The notes beneath the pieces were generated by a model. The model was not told where the DNA came from. It saw nothing but the letters and a program-made list of their open reading frames with translations, and searched no databases. From Corythucha ciliata (Eukaryota > Arthropoda > Insecta > Hemiptera > Tingidae), in the NCBI GenBank assembly GCA_038030265.1, contig CM075937.1, positions 1-64,000 of the forward strand: a stretch of 64,000 bases of DNA, in the 5' to 3' direction. The position numbers and the translations under genes were made by a program. Below are positions 34,576-44,790 of the stretch, piece after piece (within the stretch, counting starts at the first letter, position 1; each line of letters starts with the position of its first letter).

Positions 34576-36627
34576 TTAAAAATGTATTAAAAGTTGTATG
34601 ACGCCACCGTGTTTGCATGGACCTGACCTATCCGTTTTAGCAGCTTCCTTTTTAGAAAGATCCTCAATAAAATAAGTAAAAGTATAGCGCATTTCCAGAC
34701 GCATCCAACCGATAGGCCTCCAACACAATAACCAAGTAGTAGCTAGGCCATTGCCACAATAGGGATGAAACTGCGTGCCACTATATAGTGGATTGGGTAG
34801 ATAAAAGTATAATCTAGTTGCATAGTTTTGGATTTTAAAATAGATGGCTTTGCAGGTAAATTGCCATTTATCCCCTTTCCATTTTTGTGTGTTGCCGCAT
34901 GCGTAACCATGATGGGTATCACCTAAAAAAGTATAACGGGTATATTGCATTTCCGAATGGGTCCACCAGGAATGGGTAAGTTTCTGGTCTAATGTACACT
35001 TAAAGCTGTTTTGAGTAGCTGCTGCAATTTTCGGTACGTGGTTTGCTTCTTTAGGCTTATTACGCGGATTTTTATGCAGCTTGTGCTGCACCACCAATGT
35101 GGTCGCACGGTTCCATATATAACTAGAGCGGGTAACAAAACAATAGCCACTACCCTCTATGGCCAACCGTGGCTTAGGTGCTAAAGTGGCAAAAAAGTGA
35201 CCACGCGTTGTTATTTGCCAGTTGGGTAAAGGCGTAACCTGAAAAGCAGCATATCCCCCTTGCTCATTGGCAGAGTCCGTAACATAACGTTTAAAACCAT
35301 TCCCATAGGGCGTGTATAACCCCTTCCCATAGTAATATGGGGCACCGGAAAGATCTATATAGCGTGAAAAACTTATGATGCATCCTGTAATCAACCCTTT
35401 TCCTTTCTTAGCCCTAGATGTATTGGGCACAGTAAGTACCCCTTCTCCAAAAAAGAGCCAGTTTTTACATAGCAATCGATAAAATAGGCCAACGGCAGAT
35501 TGTGACCGCAATAGATAGCCATCCGTGTCTGCTTCTTTCCTGATAATAGGTATATCATAATGGTTATAGAGTAGATTGATCCCTATTTCTGTTTGGTTTC
35601 TATTATATTGTTTGCGTATGGTACCCCCAATGACCTGTTCACGAATGGTCCCCTTTTTTGCTAAGCTATGGGCCGTATCATATTTACCTATACAATCTAT
35701 TCGATGGGCATAAGGCTGATTTTGCGCATTCAGTTGGAGGGTAGCATCTAGGTTATGATTTGCATAGAAGGCTGTTAACTCAATAGGGCCTAGATCAGAT
35801 GTGAGGGCTATGCCGCGCAGTCCAATACGCCTAATGGCTTTATAGGGACGAATGCCTACATTATTGGAGCGGATGATAGAAGCAATCGCTTCCCCTGCGT
35901 GGATATAGCCTGCGCTGAATAACAAGCCTTGCCCATAGCCAATTTGATAATCGCCAATGATCAGTTTTTTTAAATACCCCTGCTTTTCTACCATTACAAA
36001 AATAGACCATAGGTTAAATCCATAACGGTACGTCGCATGATCCCAGCAAAAAGATTCCCCTGCTTGTTTTCTAGCAGTAATGCCCCATGTTATATCGTTT
36101 TGATGGTTACAAGAAAGCTGAATGCTATATTTATCCAGGTTGCCTAATCTCTTCACCTGGTCCGATGCGCCAAATGGAGGTGCATAGCGCAATAAAAAAG
36201 AGTGGGGTTTACTTTCATCTTTTTGCAAAGATTTCGATGGTATATGGTAGCTTTCTGTTACATAGACAAAAGGTACAAGCAAAGCTATCGTGGTTAAATC
36301 AAAATCAGGAATCGCCTGCAGTTCATACTTAGAATAAAGCGGACCGGTGGCTGCCAAATGGTTAAAGTAATTTTTTATTTGATTGTTAGATAAAATTCCT
36401 AACTCAGCCAATCTTTCTTCTGTTACCTGGTTTAAATCCAATGGTGTAGCGTAGGCTTCTTGTAGCGCTGCTTGGATCGACTCAAAATCTGCTTCTTCTG
36501 TAAAATTTTGCCGCTGGTAGATTGCGTTCACGTAGTCATCAAAGGAAAGCAAACGAGGTAAATCTGAAGAAAAAGCTACAAATACGCTCTGAACCAATAG
36601 TATAAAAACAACAAAATAGCTACGCAT
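34576..36627 (-). CDS. Helix-hairpin-helix domain protein with predicted outer-membrane barrel (Bacteroidota type)
   Basis: About 683 residues with the start at 36,627. An upstream in-frame ATG at 36,675 would put 16 polar residues before the signal peptide. Signal peptide MRSYFVVFILLVQSVFVAFS. The N-terminal region (about 45-120) carries ComEA-like HhH motifs (LDLNQVTEERLAELGILSNN; KYELQAIPDFD). The rest alternates short hydrophobic and polar strands ending LLIHF, like an outer-membrane beta-barrel. Large HhH-plus-barrel proteins occur widely in Bacteroidota, with no settled function; DNA handling at the envelope is only a guess. Stand-alone gene, 36 bp after the next minus-strand gene. Confidence 0.75.
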   Translation of the reverse strand: MRSYFVVFILLVQSVFVAFSSDLPRLLSFDDYVNAIYQRQNFTEEADFESIQAALQEAYATPLDLNQVTEERLAELGILSNNQIKNYFNHLAATGPLYSKYELQAIPDFDLTTIALLVPFVYVTESYHIPSKSLQKDESKPHSFLLRYAPPFGASDQVKRLGNLDKYSIQLSCNHQNDITWGITARKQAGESFCWDHATYRYGFNLWSIFVMVEKQGYLKKLIIGDYQIGYGQGLLFSAGYIHAGEAIASIIRSNNVGIRPYKAIRRIGLRGIALTSDLGPIELTAFYANHNLDATLQLNAQNQPYAHRIDCIGKYDTAHSLAKKGTIREQVIGGTIRKQYNRNQTEIGINLLYNHYDIPIIRKEADTDGYLLRSQSAVGLFYRLLCKNWLFFGEGVLTVPNTSRAKKGKGLITGCIISFSRYIDLSGAPYYYGKGLYTPYGNGFKRYVTDSANEQGGYAAFQVTPLPNWQITTRGHFFATLAPKPRLAIEGSGYCFVTRSSYIWNRATTLVVQHKLHKNPRNKPKEANHVPKIAAATQNSFKCTLDQKLTHSWWTHSEMQYTRYTFLGDTHHGYACGNTQKWKGDKWQFTCKAIYFKIQNYATRLYFYLPNPLYSGTQFHPYCGNGLATTWLLCWRPIGWMRLEMRYTFTYFIEDLSKKEAAKTDRSGPCKHGGVIQLLIHF

Positions 36628-36711
36628 CGCTCTACATTCAACGCTTTCCTTGTATAAACGTTTTATTAAAACCAAGCGCTTAATTTATTTTTTTTTATTA
36701 ATTATTTATGC

Positions 36712-38481
36712 TTATATTTGCATAAACTTATTCGGATAAATATGAAGTTTAATAGAAGACTGATTACTAGAACACACAACAGAAGTAGGCATGTCCATTG
36801 TACAGACCAATATATCTCCTTTTTTTTCTATGGTACAACCATCTTTATTGCACCATGGACCAGCTGCTTCATTATTTTCTGATAAATCCTCGAATTTAGG
36901 CCTTATGATTTGAAACAATTGCTCTACTTTATGTTTTACTTTATCATTGAAAAACAGATGATAAATACAATTTTCTTGTGAGATGCCCATTTCAAAAATC
37001 CCTTCGTAGGTAGTTCCCTCTAGCTCAAGCTTTGCAAAAGCAGATTTACCTTTAGGGGTATTTATAAAGTATTGTTTAGAATCAGGGTCAGCAAGTAATA
37101 AAGCTACAGAAAGCATTTTATGAAAAATTATTTGCAGCTTTATCCCCTCTTCTGAAAGATCTTCATAACCTCCAAACTTTTTTCTTACATGATCAGTTTG
37201 TGCCTCAGACCACCGCGATACCCTAGGATGGAATGTATAGCCACATTTTTCAAAATCTTTTTGTAGGTCCGGTACAGATAGCAGCACACCATTTTCTTTT
37301 TCTTCTTTTTGTGGCGCTTTCTTATTTTTATCCAGTGTAGATGGAACAATTTTTTCACTGTAGCCTGGTACTTTATTGGTGTACTTAGAAGAAGGATTTT
37401 GTCCTTTTTTTTTGCTTATTTTTTTATATCTTTTAGGTGTTTTAGAGCCAAAAGATTTACGTGCAGGCGTATTAAGCGAAGTAATTTTTGCTATCTCTAT
37501 GTCTTGAACCAATTCATCTACTGATTTTGTCGGCGTTTCTAGTGCTTTTCTGAAAGCCTCATCAATTTTTTCCTTAACCTCATCTTCTGTTGCTGTTGCT
37601 CCAAATATTTGGAAAATTGTCACGACCTCGTTATAAAATTCAGCTGCACCACGATTTCCAATTTTGTGAAACAAATGAACTACTTTATACGTTATATCGA
37701 GTGATTCAAACTTTTCTTTATAATAAAATGCAGTATATGCTATAGCTAATGTCTTTTTTTTGAATAGGTCAAACACAGTTTTCATCACCTCATTAGAACA
37801 TCTATATCCAGTTAAAAAACTTTCAAGTATAGATTTAAGTTGGGCCTGAGCGTCACTATCGAATTTAATACCTTCCTTAGCTATTGCGTGCTTGAGCGCC
37901 TTCAAAGATTCAGTTATATCATGAAATGCTTGATTCATAACATCCCCAAGCATTGCGCCGTTTTTATAACGCATTTGTGCCTTTGAAACAATCGCTTCTA
38001 CGCTCATAAACACATTTTTTACAGTAGGCTCATTTAGACTTTGTTTATCATCGACATAGTACGATAATGGTTCCATACCTCCTATCAAGGTATGACCATT
38101 TATTATTATTACAACCTTTAGTAACTCTAAGAAACCCTCCCTGTAACTTTCAGAAAAATCAGTTAATTTTGTAGTAATATTTATACAGTGGTGGTCCCAG
38201 AGCATAAAATGAAATGGGTCAAATATACGAAAGTTAATTTTTTGATTAGGGTCATTAGGGTCAATAACATAGCGTTCTTTGAGATATTTGATCACATCAA
38301 CTAGAGAGACACTGTCAGATTTATTTTTATCTTTATCCGTGGTAAAAAATTCATATAATCTTACTGCACCTTTCTTATGTGCTTCTGCGATTTTCTCGAT
38401 TTTATTATAACCAATTCCTAAATAATTCGCCAGGCAAGAAGAAAATAAAATAACTCTTAAATAAAAAAATAAACGCAACAT
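36712..38481 (-). CDS. Secreted protein of unknown function
   Basis: 589 residues, family not recognised. Hydrophobic N-terminus MLRLFFYLRVILFSSC is a signal peptide or weak lipobox (FSSC). Residues about 35-345 are helical and polar. A Lys/Pro-rich linker follows (about 355-405, KKYKKISKKKGQ...). The C-terminal domain of about 180 residues has several Cys (CGYTFHP, CNKDGC, VVCSS) that could pair outside the cytoplasm. Export plus a two-domain layout make it a candidate host-interaction protein, but that is inference. Confidence 0.7.
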   Translation of the reverse strand: MLRLFFYLRVILFSSCLANYLGIGYNKIEKIAEAHKKGAVRLYEFFTTDKDKNKSDSVSLVDVIKYLKERYVIDPNDPNQKINFRIFDPFHFMLWDHHCINITTKLTDFSESYREGFLELLKVVIIINGHTLIGGMEPLSYYVDDKQSLNEPTVKNVFMSVEAIVSKAQMRYKNGAMLGDVMNQAFHDITESLKALKHAIAKEGIKFDSDAQAQLKSILESFLTGYRCSNEVMKTVFDLFKKKTLAIAYTAFYYKEKFESLDITYKVVHLFHKIGNRGAAEFYNEVVTIFQIFGATATEDEVKEKIDEAFRKALETPTKSVDELVQDIEIAKITSLNTPARKSFGSKTPKRYKKISKKKGQNPSSKYTNKVPGYSEKIVPSTLDKNKKAPQKEEKENGVLLSVPDLQKDFEKCGYTFHPRVSRWSEAQTDHVRKKFGGYEDLSEEGIKLQIIFHKMLSVALLLADPDSKQYFINTPKGKSAFAKLELEGTTYEGIFEMGISQENCIYHLFFNDKVKHKVEQLFQIIRPKFEDLSENNEAAGPWCNKDGCTIEKKGDILVCTMDMPTSVVCSSNQSSIKLHIYPNKFMQI

Positions 38482-38688
38482 AGTAATAGATTAAAAAATT
38501 AGACAAAGCATCTACCCCTGGAACTCAGTGAATATTGTAGATGAAACTCATCTAGATATTATGGGCATAAAATTTCAATAATCCAAATGGTTAGATGGGA
38601 TGCGCCCATGCGCCTTAATAAAGAGAATTTTTATTTCAAGTAGACAAAAATTATTATATTCATGGAATGGAAATACAAATAAAATAGC

Positions 38689-38830
38689 AGACCTTCTCCA
38701 AAAGCTATTTGTGCTCAGCAATTTTTAGGAGAAGCGCAGTCAAGCACCGCAGCATACTAAATGTATTTGAGGAGCATAGACAAGCTTCGACACCAAAATT
38801 GCCATTAGAAATAGCTTTTGCAGAAGGTCT
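38689..38830. repeat. MITE-like inverted-repeat element just upstream of clpB
   Basis: 142 bp. The outer 22 bp (38,689-38,710 and 38,809-38,830) are inverted repeats with one mismatch (agaccttct.caaaagc...). Weaker pairing continues inward (agcaattttt / aaaattgcc). No ORF. It ends 20 bp before the clpB ATG, so it is or contains part of the clpB leader. Confidence 0.8.
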
Positions 38831-38850
38831 AGTGATCAATACGAACCATT

Positions 38851-41448
38851 ATGGACTTTGGAAAATACACCATTAAAGCACAAGAAGCGATACAAAGTGC
38901 TATAACCATTGCGCAAGAAAATCAACAACTTACTATTGAGAATGGTCATTTGCTAAAGGCCATTTTAAGCAGCAACGAGGCACATGTTGACTTTCTGACC
39001 AAACAACTTCAGGTGGCCTTAACACCCTTGGTCGAGGCATTAGATAAACTGATTCAAACCTATCCAAAAGCCTCTGGGCAGCAGCCTTACCTATCACCCA
39101 ATATGGATGTGACCCTTCGTGGTGCAGCAGATTATAAAAAAAAACTAGGCGATGATTTTGTTGCGGTGGACCATTTGCTGCTCAGCCTTTCTGCAGGGAA
39201 AGACAAAACAGCAACTTTAATGCAAAAGCATGGGATAGAGGAACAACCGTTGCTGCAAGCTATTCAGGCATTACGGGGCACCCATAAGGTTGCTGATCCT
39301 AGTGCAGAGTCTAAGTATAGATCGTTGGAACGTTATGCAAAAAACTTAAACCAATTGGTTCAGGAGGGTAAAATAGATCCCGTTATTGGCCGGGATGAGG
39401 AATCCCGAAGAACCCTACAAGTGATCTCACGTAGAACGAAAAACAATCCGCTATTAATTGGTGAGCCTGGTGTGGGTAAAACAGCCATTGTAGAGGGTTT
39501 GGCGCAAAGAATTGTAGCCGGAGATGTCCCTGAAAACATTAAATCTAAGGTGATTTTTGCGCTCGACTTAGGCCTTTTGATTGCTGGTGCCAAGTATAAA
39601 GGTGAGTTTGAAGAACGGCTTAAAGCCGTCATTAAAGAGGTGGTAGATTCGAATGGGGCATTTATTCTTTTTATCGATGAGATCCACATGCTGATTGGAG
39701 CCGGTGCTTCTGGAGAGGGTGCTATGGATGCTGCGAACCTACTCAAACCCGCGCTTGCGCGCGGCGAACTGCATGCCATTGGTGCCACTACTTTAAAGGA
39801 ATACCAAAGGTATATAGAAAAAGACAAAGCCCTAGAAAGAAGGTTCCAGGTTGTAATGGTAGATGAACCCAGTGAAGAGGATGCGATTGCTATTTTACGG
39901 GGCATCAAAGAAAAATATGAACTGCACCACGGTGTACGCATTAAAGATGCGGCGGTTATAGCAGCTGTCCAACTCTCTAATCGGTATTTACCCGAACGTT
40001 TTTTACCAGACAAAGCGATTGATTTAATGGATGAAGCCGCTGCCAAACGACGCATTGGCTTAGATGCCATTCCTGTTGATTTGGACCAACTGCAACGGAA
40101 GATTACCCAACTAGAGATTGCTAGAGAAGCGATGCGCAAAGAACAAGATGTAGTGAAACTGGAAGAATTGTCTAAAACCATTGCCGACCTAAATGAAAAA
40201 AAGAATGTGCTGAAAGCAAAATGGGAACATGATAAATCGATTATTCAGGGCATTGGTATACAAAAAAAACAAATTGAGCAATTGCGCCTAGAAGCGGAAC
40301 AAGCTGAACGAAGTTTTGACTATGGTAAGGTGGCAGAAATCCGCTACGGAAGGCTTGCAGAAGCAGAAAAAAAGCTGAAAGCGTTACAAGAACAGGTAGA
40401 AGCATTACGCGATGCAAGCCCACTCTTTAAAGAAGAGGTCACGGAAGAAGATATTGCTGAAATTGTAGCCCACTGGACCGGTATTCCTGTTGCTAAAATG
40501 CTACAGGATGAGCGAGAAAAACTACTTCACCTAGAGTCTGTACTGGCCAAACGTGTGGCAGGCCAATCAGAGGCGATTCAGGCGATTGCTGATGCAGTGC
40601 GCAGAAGCCGTGCTGCCTTACAAGACCCCCGTAAGCCGATTGGTTCTTTTATCTTTTTAGGTACTACTGGCGTAGGTAAAACAGAGCTTGCTAAAGCACT
40701 GGCTCAATTTTTATTTAACGATGAGCAGGCTATGATTCGGATAGATATGTCAGAGTACCAAGAAAAACATGCAGTCAGTCGGCTAATTGGTGCACCGCCC
40801 GGCTATGTAGGATATGATGAAGGCGGCCAACTTACAGAGGCAGTACGTACCAAACCCTATTCTGTAATTTTGTTAGATGAAATAGAAAAAGCCCATCCAG
40901 ATGTTTTTAACATTTTGCTGCAAGTATTGGATGATGGTAGGCTAACCGATAACAAAGGTAGAACAGCAAGTTTTAAGAATACCATTATTATTATGACCAG
41001 TAATATGGGTGCCCACCTTATTCAAAGCCGATTTGCTGATATAGAAGATTTGCCTACTGAAGAGGCATTGGCAGAAACGAAAGAAGCAGTTATACAATTG
41101 CTTCAAAATCACATGCGTCCAGAATTTTTAAATCGGGTAGATGAAATCATTATGTTTCATCCACTTTCGAAAGCAGTGATCAAAGATATTGTAGCCATTC
41201 AGGTAGAAAAACTTAAAACAGATCTGCAAAAGAATGGTATAACCATCCAAATGGATGAAGGGCTTATGGATTATCTTTCACAAGAAGGCTATAGCTTGCA
41301 ATTTGGTGCAAGACCCCTCAAACGTTTAATACAACGGGTTATACTCAACGAATTGTCTAAAGAATTGCTATCCGGGCGACTTGCCAAGGATCAACCCATT
41401 CGTATGGGTTATGATAAAGGAGCAGTGGTTTTTTCAAATAGTAAATAA
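38851..41448 (+). CDS. clpB: ATP-dependent disaggregase ClpB
   Basis: 865 residues, full length. Cytoplasmic Hsp100 chaperone that resolubilises aggregated proteins together with DnaK. Clp N-domain repeats at about 1-145; first AAA+ module with Walker A GEPGVGKT (about 204-211) and Walker B ILFIDEIH (about 273-280); coiled-coil middle domain (about 395-525); second AAA+ module with GTTGVGKT (about 604-611), DEIEKAHPD and the C-terminal [10 protein letters not shown] sensor-2. No frameshift. The start [17 protein letters not shown] matches the family's usual N-terminus. The MITE-like hairpin ends 20 bp upstream. Confidence 0.98.
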   Translation: MDFGKYTIKAQEAIQSAITIAQENQQLTIENGHLLKAILSSNEAHVDFLTKQLQVALTPLVEALDKLIQTYPKASGQQPYLSPNMDVTLRGAADYKKKLGDDFVAVDHLLLSLSAGKDKTATLMQKHGIEEQPLLQAIQALRGTHKVADPSAESKYRSLERYAKNLNQLVQEGKIDPVIGRDEESRRTLQVISRRTKNNPLLIGEPGVGKTAIVEGLAQRIVAGDVPENIKSKVIFALDLGLLIAGAKYKGEFEERLKAVIKEVVDSNGAFILFIDEIHMLIGAGASGEGAMDAANLLKPALARGELHAIGATTLKEYQRYIEKDKALERRFQVVMVDEPSEEDAIAILRGIKEKYELHHGVRIKDAAVIAAVQLSNRYLPERFLPDKAIDLMDEAAAKRRIGLDAIPVDLDQLQRKITQLEIAREAMRKEQDVVKLEELSKTIADLNEKKNVLKAKWEHDKSIIQGIGIQKKQIEQLRLEAEQAERSFDYGKVAEIRYGRLAEAEKKLKALQEQVEALRDASPLFKEEVTEEDIAEIVAHWTGIPVAKMLQDEREKLLHLESVLAKRVAGQSEAIQAIADAVRRSRAALQDPRKPIGSFIFLGTTGVGKTELAKALAQFLFNDEQAMIRIDMSEYQEKHAVSRLIGAPPGYVGYDEGGQLTEAVRTKPYSVILLDEIEKAHPDVFNILLQVLDDGRLTDNKGRTASFKNTIIIMTSNMGAHLIQSRFADIEDLPTEEALAETKEAVIQLLQNHMRPEFLNRVDEIIMFHPLSKAVIKDIVAIQVEKLKTDLQKNGITIQMDEGLMDYLSQEGYSLQFGARPLKRLIQRVILNELSKELLSGRLAKDQPIRMGYDKGAVVFSNSK

Positions 41449-41503
41449 GTTAGCTTTCTGAAAACCTTTTTATAACTGATTAATTGATTAAACTATTCAT
41501 AAC

Positions 41504-42712
41504 ATGATAATGTATACATGGTTGCGCTGCTTATCCTTTTTATACTTTATATCGTGTAATGGTACCAAGATAGGTCCAAACAATATGTATAATAGTCGTC
41601 ATACTATTAGTAGTCATGCTATGGGGCAAACCCCATCCTCTATGCAATCTGATCTGGGAAGATTGGGTCAGTTCATAGATCAGTTTATCGAAAATCTAAA
41701 AGAGCATGTAATAGGCCTCAATCAAATTAACCAAAATTATACTGATCCGGAGCACAAAGATGATGATACAAATCTCATCTATCAATTATGTGATGTATTT
41801 TCTACAGACAACGAAAAATGCAAGGCCATGGAGGGGTATTTCGAACAAGCAGATATTGAAATGTATAATGCACTGCGCAATACTTTCTTAAAGGAAAATA
41901 ATCCTGATCATATGATTAAACATCTTTTCTATAACCAGCATAAAAGTAATGCACAACAACGGTATCGTGATACTAAATCATCTCATGGTGAAGGGTTAAT
42001 AAAAGTGATGTTTGATAACATTATAGGCCGGATTGTAAAAGAAAAAGAAAAAGAAAAAGAACAAACAAAGCCAACTGATGCAATCAATCGGTCAATCAAC
42101 GACGCTGACAGCAATCGAAACAAATTGGGTATATTTAATCAAATTGTTTCTTATGCAGAGGGCATTATACATTTCTCTTTCGAAAATCAAAAAGATACTA
42201 CTAGCATTTTGAAAGGTTTATTAACAGATAAATTTAAATGTTTAAAAAGCGTTGCAGTGTCTAATAAAACAGACATATACCAATGCCTAGAAGATTATTT
42301 TAATCAACTAAAGAAAGATTACTACGACGCTATGCCAGAAAAAGTTAATATGGTTCTTCAGTCTATTGACAAAAATATTGGATCCCTTTTCGCAAATTCT
42401 GTTTCTTTAAAGCCACTACAAGATAGCATAGATAGGTTAACGCATACGGTTTATATTTACAATGGAGTGCGACTATTGCTTCATTTCTACTTAAGCCATA
42501 ACAACATGATGCTGCCTCAAAACAAAAGCACAAATTCCGTTTATACACACTCTATCCAATACTGCTTAGATACCATACAACTCGGTACCTATCTAACCGA
42601 TGTGTATACAGTGATGATCAACTTAGGTATGGGAAATAGTTATGCATTATCTAAACTAATTGAATACTTTGCTAGTTTAGCCAAGCTGTCACTTGCAACT
42701 ACCCAAGAATAA
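41504..42712 (+). CDS. Putative lipoprotein of unknown function
   Basis: 402 residues, not recognised. N-terminus MIMYTWLRCLSFLYFISCNG gives a lipobox-like FISC, so probable lipidation at Cys18. The rest is polar and helical with a KEKEKEKEQTK low-complexity stretch near 185. Lies 55 bp after clpB and 27 bp before the hydrolase gene, same strand. Its C-terminal third is more hydrophobic (VRLLLHFYLSHNNMM). Envelope or secreted role inferred from the signal only. Confidence 0.65.
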   Translation: MIMYTWLRCLSFLYFISCNGTKIGPNNMYNSRHTISSHAMGQTPSSMQSDLGRLGQFIDQFIENLKEHVIGLNQINQNYTDPEHKDDDTNLIYQLCDVFSTDNEKCKAMEGYFEQADIEMYNALRNTFLKENNPDHMIKHLFYNQHKSNAQQRYRDTKSSHGEGLIKVMFDNIIGRIVKEKEKEKEQTKPTDAINRSINDADSNRNKLGIFNQIVSYAEGIIHFSFENQKDTTSILKGLLTDKFKCLKSVAVSNKTDIYQCLEDYFNQLKKDYYDAMPEKVNMVLQSIDKNIGSLFANSVSLKPLQDSIDRLTHTVYIYNGVRLLLHFYLSHNNMMLPQNKSTNSVYTHSIQYCLDTIQLGTYLTDVYTVMINLGMGNSYALSKLIEYFASLAKLSLATTQE

Positions 42713-42739
42713 GCAAACAAATATACCATACAAAACAGC

Positions 42740-43768
42740 ATGGATAGACCAACTTTAGACCAAACGCCTACTTTTGCGGTTTTGCTTTTACATGGTTTAT
42801 ATGCCCAAGCAGATGAGTTAAAGTCTATTGCAACCAACTTGAACAAACAGTTTGGAAAATCCGTTTTAATCATTGAACCAACCTGTAGGGTTGGACTCAA
42901 ATCTGTTATACGATCTATAGCTCAACAGGCAGAAGAACTATTTAAGTCGATCCAACTTGAACTCACCCGTTTTAATAAAGAACCGAGCTCTTTTCCACTC
43001 ATTATCATTGGCTATAGTCAAGGTGGCGTACTGGCTTGTATCTTAGGGAAATCCTATAAAAGCCAGCTTAATATCCTTGGTATCATAACCCTTAATGCAC
43101 CGCTTATGGGCACACCACTGCTTGAACGCAGCCGTAGGGATCTACAGGAATTTATATCCAACACAGAAAAGGGATTGGCGCTTATTGATTATCCGCTATC
43201 TAGGATCAAACGCATTATGACGTTACAAACATGGATACTATTGCTTACACGGCCCCGCTGGGTGCCCATACATGGCTTAAAAGATATCATGCCAAATAGC
43301 GCATGTATACAAAGTGTATCTAGATTTTTACAAGAAAATATGGAAATTCCTTGTCTGTTGATTGCGACCCATCAGAATGATTTTTCCGAATTATTCAATA
43401 TTACAACCGCTCACCAAGATAGATCGATAGAAGCATTAAATGATGCCTATTCCCTATTGATTACTGGTAAAAAAGGTAGAAAGCACGATACTTTAATTCC
43501 GTTAGCAAGTCAGTTAGCAAAAACAGATTATATAAATAATCTGATTCCTATAGATACAAATGAGGCAAACTATAAGCGTAGGCTTATCATTGGGCCCAAT
43601 CGACCCCAAATACAAGAACGCATATACAAGGGCATACTCCATGCCCACAACTTGGTTGCGATAGATCCTAGGCTGTTTGTAGACCATGGTACTACTGTCC
43701 TTTATGCCGACTTCATTGCAGCTGATCTTATCCAGTTTATTAACCAGTTGGTAAATAAAAGTTATTAG
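42740..43768 (+). CDS. Alpha/beta-hydrolase (lipase/PGAP1-like)
   Basis: 342 residues. Residues 13-20 FAVLLLHG form the first strand and oxyanion loop. G91-Y-S93-Q-G95 is the nucleophile elbow, followed by LNAPLMGTP, as in lipase- and PGAP1-like hydrolases. The catalytic His is probably in ILHAHNL or VDHGTT near the C-terminus. No signal peptide, so probably cytoplasmic. Its TAG stop overlaps the gpsA stop on the other strand (convergent). Substrate unknown; an ester or acyl lipid is plausible next to glycerolipid genes, but that is only context. Confidence 0.75.
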   Translation: MDRPTLDQTPTFAVLLLHGLYAQADELKSIATNLNKQFGKSVLIIEPTCRVGLKSVIRSIAQQAEELFKSIQLELTRFNKEPSSFPLIIIGYSQGGVLACILGKSYKSQLNILGIITLNAPLMGTPLLERSRRDLQEFISNTEKGLALIDYPLSRIKRIMTLQTWILLLTRPRWVPIHGLKDIMPNSACIQSVSRFLQENMEIPCLLIATHQNDFSELFNITTAHQDRSIEALNDAYSLLITGKKGRKHDTLIPLASQLAKTDYINNLIPIDTNEANYKRRLIIGPNRPQIQERIYKGILHAHNLVAIDPRLFVDHGTTVLYADFIAADLIQFINQLVNKSY

Positions 43769-44790
43769 AGGCTACAGCACCCATCAAGCATCGCATCAAT
43801 CCCCTGTTCCACCGGCAGATGTTCAAAAAGCATACGATAGATGGCTTCCGTTATCGGAGCCTGCTTGCCATAAGATTGCATCACTGCGCGAATCGTTTGA
43901 ACCGTTTGCACCCCTTCAGAAACCCCCTTGGTATCTTTCAGTATATCAGCCAACTGCTCACCTTTTGCTAAACGGTAGCCAATGGTATAGTTTCTACTAG
44001 CCGTGCTGCCACAAGTAGCGATTAAATCACCTAAACCAGCTGGCCCTAATAAGATATCTCTGCCTATTCCAGTAGTCGCCATGATGTAATCCATCTCTGA
44101 GATCGCTATGGTAATAAAAAAAGCATAAGCATTCGCGCCATAACCCATACCGCCTATTATACCCGCACCAATGGCAAAAATATTTTTCAACACACTACAC
44201 ATTTCCACACCGTTCAGATTAGAACTTGTATACACACGAAACCAATCATTGGTTAAAAGCCTTTGGCCTACAGCTAAAACCCTCCTAGAATCACTCGCTA
44301 CTACCGTAACAGCAGGATGCTTTTGAGCCAACTCCGCAGATAAATTAGGACCAGCCAAACAACCAACCGCTTGCACCATCGTTTCTTGTACAATTACCCG
44401 GCTCATCGTAACCACAGACCGACCAAAGGATATATCTCGATCTTCGTAAATATGCAAGCCCTTTGTGCCATGTATCAATATATGATCTGGTCTGATAGCT
44501 GGAGCAATCTGTTGCATCAATCCACGAAACTTAGCAGCAGGCACCACTGGAAAAAGCACAGCGCACATCTGCAAAACCATTTCTAAATCATTGGTAACCA
44601 ACACATTAGCTGCCAACGGTACATCACCAGCCTTACGGCTTATTTGCCACGCACAAGCTTGTTCTGGATTATGCGCATATAAAAAAAGACGTTCTATATT
44701 AGGTGCGATTAAATTTGCAACGGCCGTTCCAAACCTGCCAGCCCCTAAAACAGCGGCCACTTTATGTTGAGAAGATTGCTTCAAGGCCAT
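43765..44790 (-). CDS. gpsA: Glycerol-3-phosphate dehydrogenase [NAD(P)+]
   Basis: 341 residues with the start at 44,790. Reduces dihydroxyacetone phosphate to sn-glycerol 3-phosphate for phospholipid synthesis. N-terminal Rossmann motif G16-A-G-R-F-G21; substrate-domain motifs LSAELAQKHP, EMCSVLKNIFAIGAG and GLGDLIATCGS, in the usual order. A longer reading to 44,919 would add 43 atypical residues, whereas MALKQSSQHKVAAVLGAG matches the family. The start overlaps the end of the acyltransferase gene by 29 bp, so the two are probably co-translated. Confidence 0.96.
   Translation of the reverse strand: MALKQSSQHKVAAVLGAGRFGTAVANLIAPNIERLFLYAHNPEQACAWQISRKAGDVPLAANVLVTNDLEMVLQMCAVLFPVVPAAKFRGLMQQIAPAIRPDHILIHGTKGLHIYEDRDISFGRSVVTMSRVIVQETMVQAVGCLAGPNLSAELAQKHPAVTVVASDSRRVLAVGQRLLTNDWFRVYTSSNLNGVEMCSVLKNIFAIGAGIIGGMGYGANAYAFFITIAISEMDYIMATTGIGRDILLGPAGLGDLIATCGSTASRNYTIGYRLAKGEQLADILKDTKGVSEGVQTVQTIRAVMQSYGKQAPITEAIYRMLFEHLPVEQGIDAMLDGCCSL

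Noticed and set aside
39360..40181. 273-codon ORF antisense to clpB
   Set aside because: Shadow of the clpB coding frame; Ser-rich translation without domain or context.
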